In this document: piece after piece, positions 53,295-61,799 of the stretch
Position numbering within the stretch: the first letter of the stretch is position 1
Layout of the letters: each line of letters begins with the position of its first letter
NCBI RefSeq assembly: GCF_028745515.1
Contig: NZ_JAQZSG010000026.1
Span: 18,396 to 82,395 of the forward strand
Length of the DNA: 64,000 nucleotides
DNA from: Paenibacillus thermotolerans
GTDB lineage: Bacteria; Bacillota; Bacilli; Paenibacillales; YIM-B00363
Direction of reading: 5' to 3'
Notes under the pieces: generated by a model
Seen by the model: only the letters and a program-made list of their open reading frames with translations
Told to the model about the DNA's origin: nothing
Database searches by the model: none
Position numbers and translations under genes: made by a program

Positions 53295-54827
53295 ATGTAT
53301 AACGATAAAATCAATATTACCTTACTGGACAATGAATATTGGTGGGGCGGGGCCGTCCAAGACGGGACAATCATGCCGTACGGCGGCAGTACGTATTCGC
53401 GCGATCTGTTCGGTGACCTTGCCAACAATCAGGCAACTCCGCTGCTTCTCTCGAATAAAGGAAGGTACGTCTGGTCGGAGCAACCGTTCAGGTTTATCTT
53501 CGAAAGCGGGAAATTGATCGTCGAAGGGCAGCGAGGAACGGTCAACGTCCAAGAAACCGGCGGTCGTTTACGCGATGCGTTCCGCCACGCGTCCCGAACA
53601 TATTTTCCGCCGGCCGGAAGCTTTCCGGACCTGCAGTTTTTTACTGTCCCCCAATACAACACTTGGATGGAGATGAGCTATCACCCTACGCAAGAGAAGG
53701 TGCTTGCTTATGCCGAAGCGATTCTCGCACACGGACTGCCGCCGGGTATTCTAATGATCGACGACAATTGGCATGAAGACTACGGGACGCTTTCGTTTCA
53801 CCCAGGACGGTTTCCCGATCCGAAGGCAATGATTGAACGGCTGCATGCGCTTGGCTTTCGGGTCATGCTGTGGGTATGTCCGTTTATTAGCCCTGACGGG
53901 GAAGTATTCCGCTTGCTGCGGAAGCTGGGGTATCTGCTTAGGGGAGCGGATGGGAAGCCGGCCGTACGCGAATGGTGGAACGGGTACAGTGCGGTTTTGG
54001 ACAGTACGAATCCCCAGGCGGCAGGCTGGTTTACGGGGGAACTGGACCGGCTGGCGGAAGAGTGCGGTGTCGACGGCTTCAAATTGGACGCCGGCGATCC
54101 GCAGTTCTACAATTCGGAGGATATCGGCACGCGAACGGCGACTCCCAACGACCAATGTGAAGCCTGGGCGCGTCTAGGCCTGCGCTATGCCTTCAACGAA
54201 TACCGGGCCTGTTGGAAGCTAGCGGGGCAGCCGCTTGTCCAGCGCCTGAGCGATAAGAACCATAGCTGGGGGCCGGACGGCCTTGGCAGTCTCATTCCGA
54301 ATGGGCTTGCACAAGGGCTAAGCGGCTATGCGTTCAACTGCCCCGACATGGTAGGCGGAGGCCAATACGAGGATTTAATCCGACCGGACTTCCAGGTAGA
54401 CGGCGAGCTATTCGTTCGTTACGCGCAATGCTCGGCGCTGTTTCCTATGATGCAATTCTCCACGGCGCCATGGAGAGTGCTCGATGAACCGTATGTAGCG
54501 TGGTGCGTCGAGGCGGCGCGGCTTCACGTCCGAATGGGCCCGGAGATTGCCGAGCTTGCACGGCAAGCCGCCGAGACGGGGGAACCGATTATGCGGCACC
54601 TCGCGTATATGTTCCCGGATGGAGGCTATGAGGAGATTTCGGACCAGTTCATGCTTGGCGGCGATATTTTGGTGGCGCCGGTGCTAAAGAAGGGTGCGAC
54701 TGTTCGAAGGATCGTGTTCCCGCCGGGAACGTGGCAAGGCGACGACGGCAGCCTGGTGTCAGGCCCGTGCGTTGCGGAGGTTGATGCTCCGCTCTCTCGA
54801 TTGCCATGGTACCGGAAGCAAGCATGA
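53295..54827 (+). CDS. GH31 family glycoside hydrolase
   Basis: This 510-residue cytoplasmic GH31 enzyme (alpha-glucosidase/xylosidase clan D barrel) is shorter than typical members (650-800) because the N-terminal sandwich is reduced to about 120 residues. The catalytic nucleophile is D265 in GFKLDAGDP. The likely acid/base is D328 in HSWGPDG. Supporting segments are PGILMIDDNWHEDYG, MLWVCPFISPDGEV, CPDMVGGGQYEDL and FPMMQFSTAPWRVLD. The C-terminal sheet contains LVAPVLKKGATVRRIVFPPGTW (partial). ATG 53295 follows ACGGAGGATG. It has its own terminator. The KLDAGDP form and short N terminus resemble the sulfoquinovosidase-like or uncharacterised GH31 branch rather than maltases. Substrate unknown. 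Confidence 0.85.
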   Translation: MYNDKINITLLDNEYWWGGAVQDGTIMPYGGSTYSRDLFGDLANNQATPLLLSNKGRYVWSEQPFRFIFESGKLIVEGQRGTVNVQETGGRLRDAFRHASRTYFPPAGSFPDLQFFTVPQYNTWMEMSYHPTQEKVLAYAEAILAHGLPPGILMIDDNWHEDYGTLSFHPGRFPDPKAMIERLHALGFRVMLWVCPFISPDGEVFRLLRKLGYLLRGADGKPAVREWWNGYSAVLDSTNPQAAGWFTGELDRLAEECGVDGFKLDAGDPQFYNSEDIGTRTATPNDQCEAWARLGLRYAFNEYRACWKLAGQPLVQRLSDKNHSWGPDGLGSLIPNGLAQGLSGYAFNCPDMVGGGQYEDLIRPDFQVDGELFVRYAQCSALFPMMQFSTAPWRVLDEPYVAWCVEAARLHVRMGPEIAELARQAAETGEPIMRHLAYMFPDGGYEEISDQFMLGGDILVAPVLKKGATVRRIVFPPGTWQGDDGSLVSGPCVAEVDAPLSRLPWYRKQA

Positions 54828-54858
54828 ACAGCCATTCCGTGCACTTTGGGATCGCTCC

Positions 54859-54897
54859 CCCGATTCACACATGACTTTGTGTGGATCGGGTTTTTTT
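54859..54897 (+). terminator. terminator after the GH31 gene
   Basis: Stem CCCGATTCACAC / GTGTGGATCGGG with an 8-base loop, followed by seven T residues. Confidence 0.9.
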
Positions 54898-55023
54898 GTT
54901 TCTTACGTCGAGCGGCCGTGCAACGGAACCATTCATTTATATTTAGTTTGATAATCAAAGTGAATTATGGTATGTTATGGTTAATTAACTTTCATAATAA
55001 AAGTAAATGGAGGAATGCCCCTC

Positions 55024-55509
55024 ATGAACGTCATTATGCCTAAAATTACCCCCCATCTGGTCTTTGATGATCAAGCCGAGGAAGCGGTTGCCTTTTATGT
55101 GTCTGCTTTTAGAAACTCGGCCGTGCTGAATGTCACGCGCTATGGCGAGAATGAATATGGTCCTGCCGGTTCCGTTAGGACAATTCGTTTTCACCTTGGC
55201 GGACAAGAAATCATCGCCGTAAACGGCGGACCTTCCTTTCGGTTCAGTGACGGGATCTCGCTGTACGTGAGCTGCGACACTCAGGAAGAGATCGACGAGC
55301 TGTGGGAAAAGCTCTCGGAAGGAGGGGCCAAGGAAGTATGCGGTTGGCTTAAAGATAAATACGGTGTCTATTGGCAAATCAATCCCAAGATCGCCTGGGA
55401 GATGGTTAACGACCCGGATCCCGTCAAATCGCAAAGAGTTATCTCCGCGATCGAACGAATGTCGAAGATCGAGACGGATATATTGATTAAAGCTTACCAA
55501 GGCGATTGA
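55024..55509 (+). CDS. VOC/PhnB-like glyoxalase-fold protein
   Basis: This 161-residue vicinal-oxygen-chelate protein is of the PhnB/3-demethylubiquinone-methyltransferase-like type. Segments are TPHLVFDDQAEEAVAFYVSAF, EYGPAGSVRTIRFHLGGQEIIAVNGG, SLYVSCDTQEEIDELWEKLSEGG and DKYGVYWQINP. ATG 55024 is 10 bases after GGAGGA; ATG 55015 is too close to that site. It stands 19 bp before the dihydrofolate-reductase-like gene and is likely cotranscribed. These proteins often give resistance or bind small molecules, but the actual role is unknown. Confidence 0.85.
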   Translation: MNVIMPKITPHLVFDDQAEEAVAFYVSAFRNSAVLNVTRYGENEYGPAGSVRTIRFHLGGQEIIAVNGGPSFRFSDGISLYVSCDTQEEIDELWEKLSEGGAKEVCGWLKDKYGVYWQINPKIAWEMVNDPDPVKSQRVISAIERMSKIETDILIKAYQGD

Positions 55510-55528
55510 TATGAAGGAGGATCAACGG

Positions 55529-56089
55529 ATGGGTAAAGTGATATTGACGATGCACATGTCGCTTGACGGCATCGTCACCAATGAAGATCAATGGATGAAT
55601 TTCAGCGATGAAATGCTTGAAGAGTATGTGGAATATTACAAAGGCATCGACCGGATCGTCGTCGGAGGTAATACATATGCGCAGCTAGCCGAATACTGGC
55701 AAAACGCAGAGAACTCGTCCCATTCCGATCTAGAGCGCTTGATCGCAAAAAAAATAAACGATATTCCGAAAATCGTGATCTCGCGTTCTCCAAAAGAGCT
55801 TGTATGGAAAAATTCCGAGCAAGTCACTATTCAGGACAACGAATCGTTCGTCCATGAGATGCGTGCATTGAAGCAAAGGGCAGGAACTATTTCCGTTGAG
55901 AGCGGACTGAAAACTTGGCAGTTGTTCATTCAGAATGAACTTTTCGACGAGCTTTGGATGTTCGTTCATCCCGTAATTGCCGCTCAAGGAGAGAGCTTGT
56001 TCAATGCTTGCGGAAAAAAGCACGCTCTGCAATTAACAAAGAGCAAGTCTTTCAGCAATGGCGCGATCGGGTTGTACTATCGGAAGTAA
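55529..56089 (+). CDS. dihydrofolate reductase / RibD C-terminal-domain family protein
   Basis: This is a 186-residue protein of the pyrimidine-reductase/DHFR-like fold (RibD C-terminal domain). Visible are KVILTMHMSLDGIVT at the N terminus, RIVVGGNTYAQLAEYW, KIVISRSPKEL, ISVESGLKTWQLFIQNELFDELWMFVHPVI (parts) and ACGKKHALQLTKSKSFSNGAIGLYYRK near the end. The NADPH-binding GG of the family is replaced by ESG, which may reduce activity. ATG 55529 is 8 bases after AAGGAGG. Stand-alone YyaP/YwjB-type proteins of this kind have no settled function. Confidence 0.85.
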   Translation: MGKVILTMHMSLDGIVTNEDQWMNFSDEMLEEYVEYYKGIDRIVVGGNTYAQLAEYWQNAENSSHSDLERLIAKKINDIPKIVISRSPKELVWKNSEQVTIQDNESFVHEMRALKQRAGTISVESGLKTWQLFIQNELFDELWMFVHPVIAAQGESLFNACGKKHALQLTKSKSFSNGAIGLYYRK

Positions 56090-56172
56090 GAAAAACTCGG
56101 TTCAATAAAATATCTATATTTTTCCTGTTTTATGTTATAGTGATCCTAAAACTAGGCGAGAGGAGGGATACG

Positions 56173-56280
56173 ATGGGAAATTTTAAAACGATCAGCTCCA
56201 TGCAAAGTCTACACTATGAACAACGGCGGTTGTTGTATGGAGCTATTGATCAGTTACCGCCTTACTATCTTGCAATGTGA
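56173..56280 (+). CDS. small hypothetical protein, 35 residues
   Basis: A short ORF encodes MGNFKTISSMQSLHYEQRR with a C-terminal part LLYGAIDQLPPYYLAM. It is preceded by a near-ideal site AGAGGAGGG, 6 bases before ATG 56173. An A/T-rich promoter-like stretch (TATAGTGATC) lies upstream. It is not recognised. It lies 69 bp before the CD3324-family gene, with a hairpin between them. It may be a true small protein or a leader peptide for that gene. Confidence 0.45.
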   Translation: MGNFKTISSMQSLHYEQRRLLYGAIDQLPPYYLAM

Positions 56281-56303
56281 TAGTTATGAATAGTATAGAC
56301 TTT

Positions 56304-56338
56304 GCTCCCTTAAAACTTTTCAAAAAATTTTAAGGAGC
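56304..56338 (+). promoter_or_regulatory. hairpin sequestering a Shine-Dalgarno sequence
   Basis: GCTCCCTTAAAA (56304-56315) pairs with TTTTAAGGAGC (56328-56338) with one bulged C. The right arm contains AAGGAG (56332-56337), the likely ribosome site of the next gene. Folding would hide it, so translational control or coupling to the 35-residue ORF is possible. Confidence 0.45.
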
Positions 56339-56349
56339 AGAGAGCTATC

Positions 56350-56616
56350 ATGAAATATGTTAATGCAGACAACGTTTTACCGAAACAATTATTGCAGGAG
56401 ATACAGAAGTATGTCCATGGCGGAATGGTATATGTTCCTACGCCAAAAGCAACACGCAAGAGATGGGGCGAAAACTCCGGCAGCAGAACATATTTGACCC
56501 ATAGAAACAATGAGATTCGACGGAAATTTTCCGACGGGTTGACGATCGATCAACTATCGGATCAATTTTGTCTTTCTTGCGAAAGCATCAAAAAAATCGT
56601 TTATTCGAAAAAATAG
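56350..56616 (+). CDS. CD3324-family small DNA-binding-like protein
   Basis: This 88-residue protein resembles the CD3324 family of small Firmicute proteins. The first half KYVNADNVLPKQLLQEIQKYV and GGMVYVPTPKATRKRWGENSG is followed by a predicted helix-turn-helix LTIDQLSDQFCLSCESIKKIVYSKK (parts), similar in layout to Mor-type activators. The basic, small size and HTH suggest a DNA-binding role, but no member of known function comes to mind. A terminator follows directly. Confidence 0.7.
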   Translation: MKYVNADNVLPKQLLQEIQKYVHGGMVYVPTPKATRKRWGENSGSRTYLTHRNNEIRRKFSDGLTIDQLSDQFCLSCESIKKIVYSKK

Positions 56617-56619
56617 AAG

Positions 56620-56659
56620 AAAGAGTCACGTCGGATTACACACTGATGTGACTTTTTTT
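56620..56659 (+). terminator. terminator after the CD3324-family gene
   Basis: Stem AGTCACGTC / GATGTGACT (56624-56632 and 56645-56653) with a G-T pair, followed by seven T residues. Confidence 0.8.
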
Positions 56660-56753
56660 GTATGTAAAAAATAACTCTAAATTGTTTCGGATATATTTTA
56701 AAATCGCTTCCCTTATTATACTTGCATTATTGTCATAATATGGGGGAATAAAA

Positions 56754-57020
56754 ATGCCGAAAACAAGAAGAGGAAGGGTTCTTTGGAAAGTCCCGGCAAG
56801 AGGCAGAGGAACATGCCCGATCTGCTTGGAAACAAGAATAAAATTGCTGTACACCAAGACGAAATCGAACGGTGAACAAATCAATGTATGTAAACGCTGC
56901 TCCGTCGCAACTATCGATAAAGTGGATAACGCATATATGTGGAAGCAGCCGATTCCATTTCGCAGGAAACATAGAAAGGCGTTAAACCGATTACACGGCT
57001 TGAGAGGTCAAAATGAATAA
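56754..57020 (+). CDS. small zinc-ribbon protein
   Basis: This 88-residue, very basic protein has two Cys pairs, C21-x-x-C24 (GTCPICLET) and C46-x-x-C49 (NVCKRCSVA), spaced as in a zinc ribbon. The N terminus KTRRGRVLWKVPARGRG and the C terminus PFRRKHRKALNRLHGLRG are rich in Arg/Lys, consistent with nucleic-acid binding. ATG 56754 follows ATGGGGGAATAAAA. It overlaps the next gene by 8 bp, implying cotranscription. No named family is recognised. Confidence 0.7.
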   Translation: MPKTRRGRVLWKVPARGRGTCPICLETRIKLLYTKTKSNGEQINVCKRCSVATIDKVDNAYMWKQPIPFRRKHRKALNRLHGLRGQNE

Positions 57021-58080
57021 ATATCAAATAATAGAGAGTCGGTTGCACGAAAAACTTACCGAGTTCGCTGCAAATGAACAGATTCCGGGATTAGCCGTCG
57101 GAATAGTGTGCGGCAACGATATTTTGTTTACCGGCGAATTTGGAGTAGCGAACCTATCGACAGGCGATCCCGTTGTTCGAAGCACTTTGTTTCACCAAGC
57201 CTCTGTCTCTAAAACGTTCGTTGCAACTGCAATTATGCAATTGGTTGAGCGCGGTAAAGTTGATTTGGATTCGCCTGTCACCGAATATTTATCCTATTTT
57301 ACATTAGAGGACGAACGGTATCGTAATATCACAATAAGACAGCTAATGAACCATACCTCCGGCATGCCTGATGAAGAAGATTACGCATGGGACCGGCCCG
57401 AGTTCGACGAGCAAAGTCTTGAAAGATACGTAAAAGGGATATGTCGTCACAAGCTGCTGAGCGTTCCCGGCGATCAATTTGCGTATAGTAATATAGGATA
57501 TGAGATTTTGGGAGATATCATCGCAAAGGTCGGCGGGATGAGTTTTGAAGATTATATGAAAAAATTTATTCTCGAGCCGACGGGAATGCGGTCCAGTTCT
57601 TTTCTGAAACAGGAGGTTGAAGCTCATCTTGCCGCACCTCATGTGTTCGGGGGCACCGAAGGATCCGGCGGCGGCTATGTCAGCAATGTATTTCCCTATA
57701 ACAGGGCACACGGACCCAGTTCCACTTTATATACCAATGCCGGTGATATGTGCAAATATTTGCTGATGCATCAAAGCCGGGGAATAGCAGAGAATGGCTA
57801 TGAAATTTTGCAGTCCGGCAGCTATGATGAAATGTGGAAGCCTCATGCAATAACCGGTTACGAGCCCCAAAAATCGCAGATCGGATTGGGATGGTTTTTA
57901 GGAGAGTATAAGGGTACCCGCATCATCTCACATACAGGGTGGGATACCGGCTTCCTGAGCAATCTGTACCTGCTTCCCGATGAAAAAATCGCTTTTTCCG
58001 TCATGACCAATTGCGACTATGTCTCGTTGGACAGCGTATCCTTTTCGGTGCTTGATTTATTGCTCGGTTCAAACAATTGA
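57013..58080 (+). CDS. serine hydrolase, class C beta-lactamase/AmpC-like family
   Basis: This 355-residue protein is of the beta-lactamase-related / D-alanyl-D-alanine carboxypeptidase family. The catalytic motif is S64-x-x-K67 (QASVSKTFV), the second Y158-S-N (FAYSNIGYE), and the third ISHTGWDTGF (HTG in place of KTG). The opening IPGLAVGIVCG and the substrate-side segment MNHTSGMPDE are typical. It has no signal peptide, so it acts inside the cell, more like esterases or peptidases of the family than a true antibiotic-resistance enzyme. ATG 57013 overlaps the zinc-ribbon gene by 8 bp. Substrate unknown. Confidence 0.85.
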   Translation: MNKYQIIESRLHEKLTEFAANEQIPGLAVGIVCGNDILFTGEFGVANLSTGDPVVRSTLFHQASVSKTFVATAIMQLVERGKVDLDSPVTEYLSYFTLEDERYRNITIRQLMNHTSGMPDEEDYAWDRPEFDEQSLERYVKGICRHKLLSVPGDQFAYSNIGYEILGDIIAKVGGMSFEDYMKKFILEPTGMRSSSFLKQEVEAHLAAPHVFGGTEGSGGGYVSNVFPYNRAHGPSSTLYTNAGDMCKYLLMHQSRGIAENGYEILQSGSYDEMWKPHAITGYEPQKSQIGLGWFLGEYKGTRIISHTGWDTGFLSNLYLLPDEKIAFSVMTNCDYVSLDSVSFSVLDLLLGSNN

Positions 58081-58136
58081 AAAAGAGCTCATGGCGAACG
58101 GGAGACTTGCCCCGACTCGTATGAGCTCCTTTTTTT
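58081..58136. terminator. bidirectional terminator, convergent genes
   Basis: AAAAGAGCTCAT (58081-58092) pairs with ATGAGCTCCTTTTTTT (58121 on), with further inner pairing GGG/CCC. A and T tracts on both sides suit both strands. Confidence 0.85.
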
Positions 58137-58139
58137 CGA

Positions 58140-59393
58140 TTATTTTTCAATCTTTACATCGAATAACGTATTTGTTTTGCCGATGAGATGTTTTTCTAGG
58201 AAAGATAAAATGAGTGAGTTGGTGAGCTTATAAAAATCGTTCGGGTCAGACTTCGGATCTCTAATGACGAATGGCGAGCCTTCAAGGTAATAGGATTTCA
58301 ACAAAGGATGATCCGTAAAGCTCATATGCTCATTTTGCGTCGTTCCCGCTATTGTAATATCGTAGGCATCGCCTTCAACAGCCTTCTTGTATCTTGCGGC
58401 ATATTCCTTATACTGGTCCAGCACTTGCTGCGCATCTACTCCCGGCGGCATCGGAGGCAATACGGGCTCTCCTTCCAAGTCTTTTGCATGAGCTTCGGTT
58501 TTAATAAATGCGAACGGTTTGTTCATTTTGCCGGAAGAAACGGAAAGTCCAACGAAAGAACCGTCCATGTTAATTGCTGCTTTGATCCGCGGCTCAACCT
58601 GTAATGCCCGCGCCGCCGCCGCTCCGCCGAACGAATGTCCGACTGCGGCAATGTTGTCAAGATCCAATCGATTTTCGAAATTAGGCGTGCCTGGGACCTT
58701 ATTTATTTTGTCCAGCTGCCGAATGACAAATTGCAAATCCTTTACCCATAATTGATTTATATTTTCATCCATCTTTTTAAAATCTACAGCCATATTAACC
58801 GGTGAAAAAGGAACGAACCGGCCGTCTTTAAATTCGGTTCCGAATCCCAAATGGGTATGATCGACGCTGAACACGATGAAACCATGGCTTGCCAGTTCGC
58901 GAGTGATCGACTGATATTCCCATCTTGCGCGGCCAAACCCATGCGAAAATAAAACGATAGGATACTTCGCCTCTCGGTTTGACAATATTGCGTCTCTGTA
59001 AGTATCGGTATCGATATTATTGATTGCAGCGAATTGTTCTCCCATCCCGAGGCTCTTGGCTAGACTCTCAATCCCTTTAACCGGAGATGGTATATAAGTC
59101 TCTTTTATTTTGCCTTTACCGTTATCAATAGGATACCAAACCTGAACCATCAGCTCCCGGTAATCGTTAGGATCAGAGGTAAACAAATCTTTTCTGGAGG
59201 AATCGACCCAATCAAAGTTCGTAGTTCCAACTTGATACGAGCCTGTAGTTTTTGGCAAAGAAACGATTGCAGACGATTCCTGTTGGCTGGCGTTTTCCGT
59301 TAATGCTTCGGTGCTCGCTTGAGCGCTTGCCGTTAATCCGCTTGATAGTAATGTGGTTGCCGCTAAAATGCCGGCAATTGCTGCCTTTTTCAT
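58140..59393 (-). CDS. secreted alpha/beta hydrolase, PAF-acetylhydrolase-like
   Basis: This 417-residue exported alpha/beta hydrolase has a signal peptide of about 25 residues (KKAAIAGILAATTLL, cleavage near ASAQA). The oxyanion region is IVLFSHGFGRARWEY and the nucleophile elbow GHSFGG (AAVGHSFGGAAAARAL). The catalytic Asp is probably in AAINMDGSFVGL, and the His in NEHMSFTDHPLL. This is the layout of platelet-activating-factor acetylhydrolase II and related lipases (PF03403), which hydrolyse short acyl esters. It overlaps the MFS pump gene by 4 bp and shares its TetR-controlled promoter. No C-terminal anchor is present. Confidence 0.85.
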   Translation of the reverse strand: MKKAAIAGILAATTLLSSGLTASAQASTEALTENASQQESSAIVSLPKTTGSYQVGTTNFDWVDSSRKDLFTSDPNDYRELMVQVWYPIDNGKGKIKETYIPSPVKGIESLAKSLGMGEQFAAINNIDTDTYRDAILSNREAKYPIVLFSHGFGRARWEYQSITRELASHGFIVFSVDHTHLGFGTEFKDGRFVPFSPVNMAVDFKKMDENINQLWVKDLQFVIRQLDKINKVPGTPNFENRLDLDNIAAVGHSFGGAAAARALQVEPRIKAAINMDGSFVGLSVSSGKMNKPFAFIKTEAHAKDLEGEPVLPPMPPGVDAQQVLDQYKEYAARYKKAVEGDAYDITIAGTTQNEHMSFTDHPLLKSYYLEGSPFVIRDPKSDPNDFYKLTNSLILSFLEKHLIGKTNTLFDVKIEK

Positions 59394-60931
59394 ATGGTTT
59401 CCCCCGAATGGTTATTTTTTCTTGTCTCATTAGCCTTTAATTGGTTTGGCAGTAAAGCAAATATGAGTACGGCACCTAAGAACATAATTCCGGCGCTGAT
59501 CGTCAAAGCAAGATTCATTCCATCAATAAAAGCGGCATTAATGTTCCTTACCAGCGCCGCCCGATCCGACTCGCTGAATGACGTTATGATATTGAAAGCC
59601 GTTCCTATGGACTTCGTTACGGTATCGGCATATTTCTCATGTAATTCGATCGTCGCTAATAGACGGTCAGAGTAAGTCGAGGAAACAATACTGCCTAATA
59701 TGGCTACGCCCAGCGTGCCGCTCACTTGCCTTAGTGCGTTGTTCACCCCGGCTCCGACCCCGACTTGCGCAATCGGTAATGAACTCATAACGGCAGTCAT
59801 TGCGGGTGCCATAGAAAAGCCAACGCCGATTCCTTGAATCGTCAAGCAAACAGCTGTGAAATGGTAGCCGGTTTCCGGCCTAACAAACGAAAAAATGAGC
59901 AGCCCCGCAGCCAAAATATTGATCCCGGCGACCAACACGAGCTTGTTGCCCAGAACAGTTGAAAGACGATTGCAAAGAAGAGAACTAACGACCATGCCGG
60001 CCATAAACGGTATAAGCTTTATTCCCGTTTCGTAAGCCGAGTTGTTTAGCGTGAACTGTAAGTATTGAGTTACGAAAAACAAGAAGCCGTTGAGCACAAA
60101 CATAATAAAACAGAGTGCGATTGTAGCCCAGGTAAAGCTTCTAATGCGAAATAATTGCAAATCGACCATAGGCGCACGGGCCATTTTTTGCCAGACGATG
60201 AAGGCGGTTAAAGCGATGAAGCCGCCAATCATACATACAATCGACTCGCTGTGAAACCAGCCTGCTTGAGGAGCTTCGATAATGCCGTAAATAAGTAGCG
60301 TGAATCCGGAAGTAGACAATATCATCCCTAACCAATCGATTCGGGGCGCATTCGGATTTTTTGATTCCGGAATGAAATAAATGCCGGCAACCAATACCGT
60401 GAATACAATCGGGACATTGATAAAAAAGACGGATCCCCATGAAAAATGCTCAATCAGCAATCCGCCAAGAAAAGGGCCGATCAATAGCCCGAATGACGAA
60501 CTAGCCGCCCAGATTGCAGATGCTTTGCCTTGCTCCTCCGGCGGAAATATTGTAGGAAGAATCGAAAAAGTAAGCGGCATGAGAATTGCCCCGCCGATGC
60601 CCATACAAGCTCTTGCAACGATGACGGTCTCGATATTCGTCGCAAAGCCTGCCGCAATGGACGTAATTCCGAACAGCAAAAGGCCGAGCAAAAGCAGTTT
60701 TTTTCTTCCGTAACGATCTCCGAGGCTTCCTGCAGGAATCAGCAATGTGGCGAACACCAATAAGTAAGCGTCCATTACCCATTGCAGGTCGCCGGTACCG
60801 GCATTCAGTTCTTTTGACATGGTCGGCAGCGCCACATTCAAGATTGTCATGTCAAAGCCGATCACAAGCAGACTCAGCACCAAACACGCAAGTGCCCACC
60901 ATCTAAATTTGTAAGCCGCTTGAGTTGTCAT
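59390..60931 (-). CDS. MFS multidrug efflux pump, DHA2 (EmrB/QacA) family
   Basis: This 513-residue drug:H+ antiporter has 14 membrane segments. Motifs are DMTILNVALPTMSKEL and LQWVMDAYLLVFATLLIPAGSLGDRYGRKK (motif A and D1 regions, in parts), ARACMGIGGAILMPL, and motif C SSFGLLIGPFLGG. QVSGTLGVAILGSI is the typical second-half motif. ATG 60929-60931 on the minus strand follows AAAGGAGGTG. It is the first gene of a two-gene unit with the hydrolase, divergent from the TetR gene. The pump and hydrolase may jointly handle a toxic ester or drug, but this is inference. Confidence 0.9.
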   Translation of the reverse strand: MTTQAAYKFRWWALACLVLSLLVIGFDMTILNVALPTMSKELNAGTGDLQWVMDAYLLVFATLLIPAGSLGDRYGRKKLLLLGLLLFGITSIAAGFATNIETVIVARACMGIGGAILMPLTFSILPTIFPPEEQGKASAIWAASSSFGLLIGPFLGGLLIEHFSWGSVFFINVPIVFTVLVAGIYFIPESKNPNAPRIDWLGMILSTSGFTLLIYGIIEAPQAGWFHSESIVCMIGGFIALTAFIVWQKMARAPMVDLQLFRIRSFTWATIALCFIMFVLNGFLFFVTQYLQFTLNNSAYETGIKLIPFMAGMVVSSLLCNRLSTVLGNKLVLVAGINILAAGLLIFSFVRPETGYHFTAVCLTIQGIGVGFSMAPAMTAVMSSLPIAQVGVGAGVNNALRQVSGTLGVAILGSIVSSTYSDRLLATIELHEKYADTVTKSIGTAFNIITSFSESDRAALVRNINAAFIDGMNLALTISAGIMFLGAVLIFALLPNQLKANETRKNNHSGETI

Positions 60932-60962
60932 AACACACCTCCTTTAATTTATTTGCTTGCGA

Positions 60963-61015
60963 TTGACCGGTGGTCGGTCGTAAAGTATGATATATGATGA
61001 CCGACCGATGGTCAA
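60963..61015. promoter_or_regulatory. divergent face-to-face promoters with TetR operators
   Basis: Plus strand: TTGACC (60963-60968), 17 bp, TATGAT (60986-60991). Minus strand: TTGACC (61010-61015), 17 bp, TATCAT (60987-60992). The two -10 boxes overlap by five bases. The arms TTGACCGGTGGTCGGTC (60963-60979) and GACCGACCGATGGTCAA (60999-61015) are near-perfect inverted copies covering both -35 boxes. The adjacent TetR protein would repress both genes at once. Confidence 0.75.
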
Positions 61016-61056
61016 TACTGATGCAAAAAAATTTTCTCAAAAGAGGAGGCCGTGTT

Positions 61057-61701
61057 TTGGTCCGCATAGTGAAACCGCCTGAAGAAAGAAGAGCCGAAAT
61101 TCTCGAGTCCGCCAAACAATTGTTTTCTACGAAAGGGTACGAGAACACATCCGTTAACGATATTATTCATAAAATCGGCGTGGCCAAAGGGACGTTCTAT
61201 CACTATTTCAAATCCAAAGAGGAAATTGCCGATGCCGTTATTCAAGATGCGGTTGAAAGAAGCATTGAAGCATTTAAAAAAATTAACTCTAACGCGGAAA
61301 TAAAATCGATCGAAAAGTATTCGAATATTATTCGTTTTTTTTCGCAAGAAGCCGCGAAGCATTATGATGCCGGCTTAATGAAGCATTTGCACCATGAAGA
61401 TAATGTAAGGCTTCACAAGAAAATGAAAGTTGCGATGATCGAGGAATTCGTACCGATTATCACGGATGTTATAGTACAAGGTGTAAATGAGGGGGTATTT
61501 CATACGGAATACCCGCGAGAGGTTTCGGAATTTCTATTGGTGGGCATGCACTTTATTTTTGACCCAAGTTACTTTGCTTGTTCTAAGGAACAATTTGTTG
61601 CCAAACTTGATGCCCTATGTGAAATTCACGAGAAATTGTTAGAGGCGCCTAAAGGGAGTTTTCTTTTCATTAAGGAGGTTCTTATTAACCTTTATTTATA
61701 A
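61057..61701 (+). CDS. TetR-family repressor of the pump/hydrolase unit
   Basis: This 214-residue regulator has an N-terminal TetR HTH (RRAEILESAKQLFSTKGYENTSVNDIIHKIGVAKGTFYHYFKSKEEI, in parts, about 12-58) and an all-helical ligand domain. TTG 61057 is preferred since AGAGGAGG lies 7 bases upstream. An in-frame ATG at 60994 would start at the transcription start itself. It is divergent from the pump, with palindromic GACC-GACC-type sequences in the overlapping promoters. It therefore most likely represses pump, hydrolase and itself, relieved by a pump substrate. Confidence 0.88.
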   Translation: MVRIVKPPEERRAEILESAKQLFSTKGYENTSVNDIIHKIGVAKGTFYHYFKSKEEIADAVIQDAVERSIEAFKKINSNAEIKSIEKYSNIIRFFSQEAAKHYDAGLMKHLHHEDNVRLHKKMKVAMIEEFVPIITDVIVQGVNEGVFHTEYPREVSEFLLVGMHFIFDPSYFACSKEQFVAKLDALCEIHEKLLEAPKGSFLFIKEVLINLYL

Positions 61702-61799
61702 AGTGTAATTTAGCGATTGGGGAAACCATCCGTTAATGCATATCGGTTCCATTATGGGACATATTAAAATCATCCCTAGTAGAACAATGGAGTGGAACC

